Positions 7,256 through 13,904 of a stretch of 14,278 nucleotides of DNA are shown piece after piece (the first letter of the stretch is position 1; the number at the start of each line of letters is the position of its first letter). The notes under the pieces were generated by a model that was not told the DNA's origin, ran no database searches, and saw only the letters and a list, made by a program, of their open reading frames with translations. Where the stretch lies: the NCBI GenBank assembly GCA_030589835.1, contig JAUUZS010000034.1:1-14278 (forward strand). The letters run 5' to 3'. Both the position numbers and the translations under genes were made by a program. This DNA comes from Cyclobacteriaceae bacterium. Lineage in GTDB: Bacteria; Bacteroidota; Bacteroidia; Cytophagales; Cyclobacteriaceae.

Positions 7256-9838
7256 ATGCTTATAAAAAAAAGGCTATATATATTACTGTTGTTGTTTTTT
7301 TTTCAGCCAAAACCAGTTCATGCACAGAGCCGGTCGATTGATATAAATGGCTTGGTCGCCCATCCATGGGTTGACTCTGTATTTTCTTATTTGAGCATCT
7401 CAGAACAGATAAACCAATTGTTGATACTGGATATTAACGAGAATATTGTTCTACCAAATGATTATCCACATTCGTATGGAGGTGTTTTGATAGCATCCAA
7501 CAATCAGCAAAGTCATTTCAGCAAAGTCATTTCTTTACAGCAACAAGTCAATCTGCCTGTTTTGGTTTTTTCACATCTGAAGGAATCCTATGGAATTCAG
7601 ATCGATAGCATGCTTAATTTTGGCCCAGCAATAAAATTGGCATCTATCTCTGAGCCTTATTTGCTTTATGAAACAGGACAAATCCTTGCCCGACAAAGCA
7701 AGTATTTGGGGATTCATGGCTTATTTTCTTGCCATGAAGATATGCTGCAAAAAGAAATTCCCAACGACACATGGAGGTTAAAAGAAATGAATCAGGGATT
7801 TATTAATAGGGGAGTATTGCCATTGAATTTTATAAAATTATACGCCTTTAATGATTTTGATCTGGATAAACTTATGTATCAGGATGAATTTGCCATGTTG
7901 AAGATACATCCCGATAATGTTTCTGATTATCACGAAATTATACAAGAGAGCCTTGCCAATAATGAGTTGCAAGTCGAAACGATAAATGCTAAATGCCGGC
8001 AAATTCTGGCCTTAAAACTTTGGGCAGGATTAGATAAAAATCAAATAGTTCGCAGACATCAATTAAAAAATGAGCTTATCATCCAGGAAAGTAAATTTCT
8101 CAATGACCAATTGGCCCGGGCCTCTTTAACTGTTTTAAAGAATGAGGGCTTGCTGCCCGTTGACAATTTGGAAAATAAAAAAATAGCCAGTCTGACGATT
8201 GGCAAAAATGACAATCCTGTTTTTGAGCAATACCTTAATAATTATACACAGGTAGATCATTATCTGCTTAGTGCTGATGCGTCAGACGAGAAGGTGTCGG
8301 ATTTATGGTCAAGGCTTGACGAATACGATCTGGTACTTGCCGCATATTATGGGTCGGAGCTATTAAATGAACCGGGGATTCAGGTTTTTCAGCAATGGCT
8401 CAATGCATCAGGAAAATGCATTACTACATATTTTGGAGATCCAACCCGGCTAAATGAAAGCATTGAATTGTTAAATGCTTCAGCCTTAATATGGGCATAT
8501 GATGACGATGAACTAAATAATGCACTGGTGCCGCAGTTGATTTTTGGCGCTCTTGGCGCAGAAGGAAAACTGCCCGTCTCCATTAATGAGCAATACCAAA
8601 AAGATGCTGGAATTTCTGTTACTCAATTAGGAACATTTAAATATTCACCTCCTGAAGCCGTCGGTTTAGACGTTTTATATTTAAAAAAAATCGACTCTAT
8701 TGTGTGTCAATCCATAAAAGAAAAAGCAATTCCGGGATGTCAGGTTTTGGTGGCCAGGAATAACCAGGTGGTGTATAAAAAATCATTTGGTTATCATACG
8801 TACGACAGTTTGCACGAAGTAAAAGATAGCGATTTATATGATTTGGCTTCGCTGACGAAAGTCTCAGGAGCACTGCCTGGATTAATGAAACTCTCTGAAG
8901 AAGGAAAATTTGATCTGGACACGACACTCGGGACTTATTTGCCCTACTTTAAAAAAGGAAGAAAGAAAGCGTTGACATTTCGGGAAATCCTGGCGCATCA
9001 GGCAGGTTTGAAGTCCTGGATCCCATATTGGAAAACTGCAATCAGGAAAAATGGTAAGTATCGAAGAAAGACTTTAAGTGACTCAAAAACAGATGATTAT
9101 ACGTATGAGATAGCTGAGGGTTTGTTCCTTCATAACGCTTATAAAGATAATATTTATAAGCAGATTAGAAAATCGAAATTGGGGGAAAAGCAATACCTGT
9201 ATTCAGGGCTGATTTTTTATGTATTTCCTGACATCATCGAGGCAATTACCGGGGAAAATTATACAGATTACATATATACTAATTTTTATAAACCACTTGG
9301 CGCCACAACATTAACCTATAGGCCAGAGGATAAATTTGATTTGAATAGCATTGTTCCGACCGAATATGACTCTCTATTTCGCAAGGGCCAGATTCATGGA
9401 AAAGTTCATGATGAAGGAGCCGCAATGATGAAGGGGATCTCCTCTAATGCCGGATTGTTTGCCAATGCCAATGATTTGGCTAAACTTTTTCAGATGTATT
9501 GCAATTACGGAACATATGGTGGCCACACATTTCTAAAAGAAGAAACCATTCGTGAATTTACCAGCATTCAATATGCCGACAATGAAAATAGGAGAGGACT
9601 GGGATTTGACAGGCCACTTTCCCAGCCTCATGAAAATGGCAATACCGCCAAATCTGTCAGCCAATTGAGTTTTGGACATTCGGGATTCACGGGCACGTTT
9701 GCCTGGGCAGATCCTGAATATCATCTGGTGTACATTTTTCTGTCTAACCGCGTATATCCAACGCGAGAAAATACCAAACTTTACAAGCTGAATGTGCGAA
9801 CAAATATTCAAGAGATTATTTATAAGGCGATGAAGTAG
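7256..9838 (+). CDS. Secreted serine beta-lactamase-type hydrolase fused to a degenerate GH3-like region
   Basis: The 860-residue product has a Sec signal (about 1-23, ending VHAQ). Residues 36-265 resemble the GH3 (NagZ-like) barrel: ISEQINQLLILD, YGGVLIAS and LGIHGLFS match conserved positions. Residues 277-445 resemble the GH3 C-terminal domain (ARASLTVLKNEGLLPV, FGALGAEGKLPVSI). Residues 470-856 are a class C beta-lactamase/DD-peptidase-like domain with S532-L-T-K535 (nucleophile and base), Y649-S-G and H808-S-G. Related Bacteroidota fusions are roughly 100 residues longer. The missing parts are the GH3 KHFPGHG loop and the catalytic-Asp segment (F-T-D-A-L-x-M), so the glycosidase part is probably inactive. 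The serine hydrolase triad looks intact. A role in peptidoglycan or muropeptide processing is likely; a true beta-lactamase role is not supported. It is transcribed alone. Confidence 0.87.
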   Translation: MLIKKRLYILLLLFFFQPKPVHAQSRSIDINGLVAHPWVDSVFSYLSISEQINQLLILDINENIVLPNDYPHSYGGVLIASNNQQSHFSKVISLQQQVNLPVLVFSHLKESYGIQIDSMLNFGPAIKLASISEPYLLYETGQILARQSKYLGIHGLFSCHEDMLQKEIPNDTWRLKEMNQGFINRGVLPLNFIKLYAFNDFDLDKLMYQDEFAMLKIHPDNVSDYHEIIQESLANNELQVETINAKCRQILALKLWAGLDKNQIVRRHQLKNELIIQESKFLNDQLARASLTVLKNEGLLPVDNLENKKIASLTIGKNDNPVFEQYLNNYTQVDHYLLSADASDEKVSDLWSRLDEYDLVLAAYYGSELLNEPGIQVFQQWLNASGKCITTYFGDPTRLNESIELLNASALIWAYDDDELNNALVPQLIFGALGAEGKLPVSINEQYQKDAGISVTQLGTFKYSPPEAVGLDVLYLKKIDSIVCQSIKEKAIPGCQVLVARNNQVVYKKSFGYHTYDSLHEVKDSDLYDLASLTKVSGALPGLMKLSEEGKFDLDTTLGTYLPYFKKGRKKALTFREILAHQAGLKSWIPYWKTAIRKNGKYRRKTLSDSKTDDYTYEIAEGLFLHNAYKDNIYKQIRKSKLGEKQYLYSGLIFYVFPDIIEAITGENYTDYIYTNFYKPLGATTLTYRPEDKFDLNSIVPTEYDSLFRKGQIHGKVHDEGAAMMKGISSNAGLFANANDLAKLFQMYCNYGTYGGHTFLKEETIREFTSIQYADNENRRGLGFDRPLSQPHENGNTAKSVSQLSFGHSGFTGTFAWADPEYHLVYIFLSNRVYPTRENTKLYKLNVRTNIQEIIYKAMK

Positions 9839-10156
9839 AATCTCATTGCTCAAAGCAACTTCCTTCAATCTTCTTCATCAATCTTTACCATTCAATCTCA
9901 TTCTCTTATCAATCTTCTTTATCAATCTTTTCAATTCAATCTCCCTCCTTCAAACTCTCATCAATATCCTTCCTTCAATCTTCTTCATTCAATCTCCTTC
10001 ATCAATCTTCTTCCTTCAATCTTCTTCCATCAATCTGTTTCATTCAATCTTCTTCCATCAATCTCCTTTTTTAACTTCAATAGAATTCATTTTAACTCAA
10101 ATTTTATTTAATTTGGCGCATAGAATTATATCCTGATTCAATAAAAAATTGAAATT
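9839..10156. other. Intergenic region holding the pyrimidine-rich repeat array
   Basis: After the hydrolase stop codon there is a short unique segment, then the repeat array (separate entry), then about 90 nt of AT-rich DNA that must carry the promoter of the oxidoreductase. TTAATTTG at 10108-10115 is one base off the Bacteroidota -7 consensus TAnnTTTG and lies 41 nt before the start codon, but no -33 TTTG is seen at the right distance. No hairpin terminator is obvious. Confidence 0.5.
9864..10066. repeat. Degenerate tandem array, ~14-bp period, about 15 units, pyrimidine-rich
   Basis: CAATCT recurs at 9866, 9879, 9893, 9910, 9923, 9937, 9976, 9990, 10003, 10017, 10031, 10045 and 10059, with variants CAAACT at 9951 and CAATAT at 9962. 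Spacings are mostly 13-14 nt. Units often alternate between a TT and an AT before the core, so the real unit may be about 28 nt: a 22-nt stretch starting at 10015 recurs exactly at 10043. There is one G (10037) between 9856 and 10082. The units are too short and too contiguous for a CRISPR array. The period is not a multiple of three and no family-like protein results. Confidence 0.9.
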
Positions 10157-11443
10157 ATGAAAGATACATCAAGAAGGAAGTTTTTGAAATCTACAGGAGC
10201 CGCTGCTCTTGGAGGTACCATTGCTTTGAATATAGGCTTGCCAAAGTCCTCATTTGCAATGAATAGTGATACATTGAAAGTAGGACTTATTGGATGTGGA
10301 GGCAGAGGTAACGGAGCTGCCAATGAGGCGCTAAACGCAGATCCAAATGTGGCACTTACACATATGGCTGACATTTTTCAGGACAGACTTGATTTGTCGA
10401 TCAAAAGCCTGAAGGATATTCATGGTGATAAGGTAAAAGTTCAAAAAGAAACGATGTTTCTCGGATTTGATGGAGCCAAAAAAGTAATTGAATCTGATGT
10501 TGATGTAGTAATTTTAACCACACCTCCCTATTTCAGGCCGGAGCAATTGGAGATGGCAATAGAAGCAGGGAAGCATGTTTTTTGTGAGAAGCCCATGGCC
10601 GTAGACGCTCCGGGCATTAGGCGTGTTTTGGCTGCCGCAAAAAAGGCTAAAGAAAAGAATCTCTCAATTGTATCCGGTTTTTGCTGGAGATACCATTCTC
10701 CAAAGCGTGAAACATTTAGTAGAATCCTGGATGGGGCTATTGGAGATGTACATACCGTTTATAATACCCTTAATACCGGAGCCCTCTGGCTTAGAGATGT
10801 TCAACCCGAATGGACAGCCATGCAGAAGAAAATGCGCAATTGGTTGTATTATAATTATATTTCCGGGGATCATATTGTAGAGCAGGCGATTCATAGTATT
10901 GATATGATGTCTTGGGCTTTTGGCGATGTAAAACCCATAAAAGCAACCGGTACAGGAGGGCGACAAAGTAGGACAGGAGCGGAGTACGGCAATATTTATG
11001 ATCACTTTGGTATTGTATATGAATATGATAATGGAGCAAAAGGATTCCATTTTAGCCGTCAGCAAAAAGACTGTTCAAGATCATACGGGCTTGAAATAAT
11101 GGGAAATAAGGGTATGAGCACTGTCGATTGTTCCCGTAGAAGGCATATAATTTCAGGCGCCGAAGAATGGCGCTTTAAGGGGGATGACAATTCCATGTAC
11201 CAGCAGGAGCACGATGAATTTTTTGCTTCAATCCGAAATGGGAAACCCATGAATGATGGCGAGTGGATGGCACAGAGCACGATGCTGGCAATCATGGCAC
11301 GGATGGTGGCCTATACCGGGCAAACCATTACGTATGATGACGCATTAAATTCAAAAGAAAAGATTGGGCCGGATCATATTGATGAAAACACAGAATTCAC
11401 TGATCCTCCGGTGGCAAAACCTGGAATTACAAAATTCATATAA
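10157..11443 (+). CDS. Tat-exported Gfo/Idh/MocA-family oxidoreductase
   Basis: This 428-residue protein has a textbook twin-arginine signal (SRRKFLK at 5-11, then a hydrophobic stretch to about residue 34), so it should be exported folded with its nucleotide bound. The Rossmann domain starts at KVGLIGCGGRG (41-51; GxGxxG), followed by VDVVILTTPP and the family hallmark CEKP (143-146), whose Lys takes part in catalysis. The C-terminal substrate domain carries DHIVEQAIHSIDMM with H246 and D249 in the usual catalytic position. Enzymes of this family oxidise or reduce sugars, inositols or glycosides with NAD(P). Exported members with tightly held cofactor are typical of Bacteroidota and include glycoside oxidoreductases/hydrolases. 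The substrate cannot be told. It is the first gene of a sugar-acting cluster; the next gene starts 2 nt after its stop. Confidence 0.93.
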   Translation: MKDTSRRKFLKSTGAAALGGTIALNIGLPKSSFAMNSDTLKVGLIGCGGRGNGAANEALNADPNVALTHMADIFQDRLDLSIKSLKDIHGDKVKVQKETMFLGFDGAKKVIESDVDVVILTTPPYFRPEQLEMAIEAGKHVFCEKPMAVDAPGIRRVLAAAKKAKEKNLSIVSGFCWRYHSPKRETFSRILDGAIGDVHTVYNTLNTGALWLRDVQPEWTAMQKKMRNWLYYNYISGDHIVEQAIHSIDMMSWAFGDVKPIKATGTGGRQSRTGAEYGNIYDHFGIVYEYDNGAKGFHFSRQQKDCSRSYGLEIMGNKGMSTVDCSRRRHIISGAEEWRFKGDDNSMYQQEHDEFFASIRNGKPMNDGEWMAQSTMLAIMARMVAYTGQTITYDDALNSKEKIGPDHIDENTEFTDPPVAKPGITKFI

Positions 11444-11445
11444 TC

Positions 11446-12348
11446 ATGAAAAGAAAAGATTTTTTGAAAATAACAGCAGGTGTTGCAGCCGGTTCAATGG
11501 TTTCCCCATCAATTCTAGCAGGAGCCTTAAAAAATAAAAATAAGCTAGGAATCAAAAAAAGCCTGAAATTCGGGATGGTAAAGGAGAATTTATCGGTCAT
11601 GGATAAATTCAAATTGCTGAAGGATCTTGGATTTCATGGAGTAGAACTGGACAGCCCGAATGATCTGAATAAAAAAGAGATTTTGGAAGCCCGGGATAAA
11701 ACAGGCCTGCTAATTCCGGGAACGGTAAACTCATTTCACTGGAAATCGCCACTCTCCGATCCTGATCCCAAAGAAAGGGCGAAGTGTGTGGAATCCATGA
11801 AAGTAGCCTTGAGGGATACAAAAGAGTATGGTGGAACAACGGTACTATTGGTGCCCGGTGTGGTAAGTGAAAAGGTTTCATACGATGATGCCTATCGTCG
11901 TTCGCAGGAAGAGATTAAAAAACTTTTGCCTGTAGCCGAGGAAACCGGAGTCAAAATAGCGATAGAGAATGTATGGAATAATTTCCTGATCAGTCCGATG
12001 GAAGCTGCCCGATATATTGATGAATTTGAAAGTGATATGATCGGCTGGTACTTTGATGTGGGAAATATCATAAGGTATGCCTGGCCGGAGCAATGGATTA
12101 AAATCCTTGACAAGCGCATTTTTAAACTTGACATCAAAGAATACAGCAGAAAAAAACAACAGGAGGAAGGCATATGGAAAGGTTTTGATGTGAAACTCAC
12201 CGAAGGGGATTGCAACTGGCCAGTGGTCATGGATGCCCTCGAAGCAATCAATTACAGCGGTGGCTGGGGATCAGCAGAAGTACCGGGAGGTGACCGAAAG
12301 CGACTTCAGGATATATCCGAAAGAATGGACAAGATTTTTAACTCTTAA
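11446..12348 (+). CDS. Exported TIM-barrel sugar isomerase/epimerase-like protein (AP endonuclease 2 superfamily)
   Basis: The 300-residue protein has an N-terminal export signal resembling a Tat signal but with R3-K4 in place of the Arg pair (MKRKDFLK, then a hydrophobic stretch to about 27). The rest is a xylose-isomerase-like TIM barrel. Metal-site positions are E174 (IAIENVW), D204 (WYFDVGN) and E278 (SAEVPGG); the usual His of the HxHLKD strand is replaced, KLDIKEY putting D229 there. W201, W253-like aromatic residues and the IENxW motif are typical of this Bacteroidota subgroup. Family members isomerise or epimerise sugars, or eliminate aglycones from 3-keto-glycosides. The 2-nt spacing and shared export route suggest it acts on the product of the upstream dehydrogenase. 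Substrate is unknown. Confidence 0.87.
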   Translation: MKRKDFLKITAGVAAGSMVSPSILAGALKNKNKLGIKKSLKFGMVKENLSVMDKFKLLKDLGFHGVELDSPNDLNKKEILEARDKTGLLIPGTVNSFHWKSPLSDPDPKERAKCVESMKVALRDTKEYGGTTVLLVPGVVSEKVSYDDAYRRSQEEIKKLLPVAEETGVKIAIENVWNNFLISPMEAARYIDEFESDMIGWYFDVGNIIRYAWPEQWIKILDKRIFKLDIKEYSRKKQQEEGIWKGFDVKLTEGDCNWPVVMDALEAINYSGGWGSAEVPGGDRKRLQDISERMDKIFNS

Positions 12349-12358
12349 TTTGATCCGG

Positions 12359-12421
12359 GTTCCGGGTTTTATGTTGTTTTGTCGATACTGAACTCGGAAC
12401 ACTAAACCCAGAACTTTTTTT
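12359..12421 (+). terminator. Imperfect long hairpin followed by seven T residues
   Basis: GTTCCGGGTTTTATGTT (12359-12375) pairs with AACACTAAACCCAGAAC (12398-12414) at 14 of 17 positions around a 22-nt loop, followed at once by seven T residues (12415-12421). This has the form of an intrinsic terminator or attenuator. It lies between the two TIM-barrel genes and ends 13 nt before the ATG of the second, so it may lower or condition expression of that gene. Confidence 0.6.
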
Positions 12422-12434
12422 AACCTTTTCGTGT

Positions 12435-13355
12435 ATGCTTGATTTAGGATTTGTAAGTGCGATTTTGGCTGATAAGTCATTTGAAGAAGTTATTGATTTT
12501 GCTTCAGAAAACAGGTTTAAATGCGTGGAAATGATGTGCTGGCCAAAGGGCAAGGCAGAACGGCGATATGCCGGGGTTACCCACATCGACGTAGACAGTT
12601 TGAATCATCAGTCCATTGAGCACATCATTCGCTATCTCGAAGAGAAAAAAGTCTATATATCCGGATTGGGATATTATCCCAATCCATTGGATCCAGATCA
12701 GGAGCAATCAAGAACCTATTTTGATCACATCAAAAAAGTAATTGATGCAGCTTCAAAATTAAATGTTCCAGTAGTGAATACATTTATTGGAAGAGATCCA
12801 TCAAAAAATGTGGCATACAACTTAGCGGTTTTTGCAGAAAAGTGGCCTGAGATTATTCAACATGCTGAAGGCCTGGGAGTAAACGTTGGCATCGAAAACT
12901 GCCCTATGTTTTTTACGGACGACGAGTGGCCCGGAGGAAAAAACCTGGCGACCACACCAGCCATTTGGGATCGGATGTTTGAGCTCATCCCAAATAAAAA
13001 TTTTGGATTAAATTACGATCCGTCCCACATGATTTGGCAGCATATGGATGAGATAAAACCTATCTATGATTACAAAGATCGGCTCCACCATATCCACCTC
13101 AAGGATGTGAAAATAAATAAAGACAAACTGGACAGGGTAGGAATTATGGCCAATCCGTCAGAATATCATACGCCTAAACTTCCGGGTTATGGCGATGTGC
13201 GATGGGGGCATTTCTTCGCTGCTTTAACGGAAGTCGGTTATCGTGGCCCGACCTGCATTGAAGTAGAAGATCGTGCATTTGAGAATTCCGAGGAAGACGT
13301 CCTTACCTCTATTCTTACCAGCAGAAATTATCTGAGTCAGTATTTGGTTTTGTAA
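12435..13355 (+). CDS. Cytoplasmic TIM-barrel sugar isomerase/epimerase (xylose isomerase-like)
   Basis: This 306-residue protein lacks a signal peptide and should be cytoplasmic. It is a complete xylose-isomerase-like TIM barrel with all four metal-binding positions of the tagatose-epimerase/IolE group: E154 (VGIENCPM), D195 (LNYDPSHM, with H198), H221 (HHIHLKD) and E276 (CIEVED). FIGRDPSKN and [11 protein letters not shown] are typical of the large family annotated as sugar phosphate isomerase/epimerase. The likely reaction is isomerisation, epimerisation or dehydration of a sugar or keto-sugar; the exact substrate is unknown. It follows the exported paralogue by 86 nt with a hairpin-plus-T-run between, so co-transcription is possible but may be attenuated. 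The start has no Shine-Dalgarno, as is usual here. Confidence 0.9.
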   Translation: MLDLGFVSAILADKSFEEVIDFASENRFKCVEMMCWPKGKAERRYAGVTHIDVDSLNHQSIEHIIRYLEEKKVYISGLGYYPNPLDPDQEQSRTYFDHIKKVIDAASKLNVPVVNTFIGRDPSKNVAYNLAVFAEKWPEIIQHAEGLGVNVGIENCPMFFTDDEWPGGKNLATTPAIWDRMFELIPNKNFGLNYDPSHMIWQHMDEIKPIYDYKDRLHHIHLKDVKINKDKLDRVGIMANPSEYHTPKLPGYGDVRWGHFFAALTEVGYRGPTCIEVEDRAFENSEEDVLTSILTSRNYLSQYLVL

Positions 13356-13395
13356 ACTTTTCAGTCCTTATTTTCAATTCCCTATAGATATCAAA

Positions 13396-13447
13396 ATTAC
13401 CGAAAAAGCAGAGAGTTGCAGAGAAATCTCTGCGCCTTGGCGGTTAT
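13396..13447. repeat. GCAGAGA/TCTCTGC palindromic intergenic repeat
   Basis: GCAGAGA occurs at 13408-13414 and 13418-13424, and its reverse complement TCTCTGC at 13427-13433. The wider sequence is an imperfect palindrome from ATTACCG (13396) to CGGTTAT (13447). CTCTGCGCCTTGGCGGTT resembles a dispersed intergenic repeat rich in CTCTGCG that occurs in many environmental bacterial genomes. It sits between convergent genes and could end both transcripts, although no strong T-run follows. Confidence 0.55.
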
Positions 13448-13535
13448 TATTTTGATAGGAATGAATAGCATCTATATCCATATGTTTTGTTTTAACCAGC
13501 AAACTATTACAACTTGTATGAGCTTTTTGGTCAAT

Positions 13536-13904
13536 TTACCACTTCTTAGGCGGCATAATCAAGTTTCTTAGCTGCATTCCTGTCAACGCTCCAAATCCTC
13601 CTATAAGGCCACCAATTACAGAGGTGATTAAAATTAAAAGGAAGTTATTTGGAAGTGAAAAAATTCCCGCTACACGATTGGTAAGAATGGAATCTGTTTG
13701 AAAGTCAGTTACTGCTGCAAGTATAAACCATAAAAGCCCAACCCCCAGAAAACCTCCTGCAAATGAAGAAGACCCTTTTGTAGAGATGATAAAGCTTATT
13801 GAAAAGCTTGCAATTACTACAGACCACCAAGGGAGCATCGTTTGCAGTGAGTAAGCCATCACTGCTGTTAATATTATCTTTAATAAAACTTTGAACGTAT
13901 TCAT
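13536..13904 (-). CDS. Small four-helix membrane protein, function unknown
   Basis: The 122-residue product is almost wholly hydrophobic, with predicted helices at about 5-22, 25-41, 47-66 and 86-110, a Gly-rich last helix (SVIGGLIGGFGALTG) and a basic tail (MPPKKW). I do not recognise a domain. Its ATG overlaps the stop codon of the upstream penicillin-acylase-family gene by one base (TAATG), so the two are co-transcribed and probably translationally coupled. This suggests a partner or accessory role for the hydrolase, but nothing in the protein shows it. Confidence 0.75.
   Translation of the reverse strand: MNTFKVLLKIILTAVMAYSLQTMLPWWSVVIASFSISFIISTKGSSSFAGGFLGVGLLWFILAAVTDFQTDSILTNRVAGIFSLPNNFLLILITSVIGGLIGGFGALTGMQLRNLIMPPKKW

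Noticed and set aside
8843..9730. A true antibiotic-resistance beta-lactamase
   Set aside because: The SxxK/Y-S-G/H-x-G domain belongs to a large exported fusion with a GH3 region, typical of cell-wall-related hydrolases; nothing indicates drug hydrolysis.
9864..10066. CRISPR array
   Set aside because: The units are about 14 bp and abut each other without unique spacers of constant length; no cas genes are in the window.
10101..10120. Bacteroidota promoter element TTAATTTG before the oxidoreductase
   Set aside because: It is one base off the -7 consensus and no -33 TTTG is found about 19-21 nt upstream, so it was mentioned in the region entry but not called as a promoter.
9846..10136. A 96-residue + strand open frame across the repeat array
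   Set aside because: Its translation is a low-complexity Ile/Phe/Leu/Ser series that follows the 14-bp repeat, with a step not a multiple of three, and absence of G removes most stop codons (TAG, TGA) by composition alone.
10664..11065. Long - strand open frame (133 residues) inside the oxidoreductase gene
   Set aside because: It lies antisense to a clearly recognised Gfo/Idh/MocA gene and its translation has no family features.
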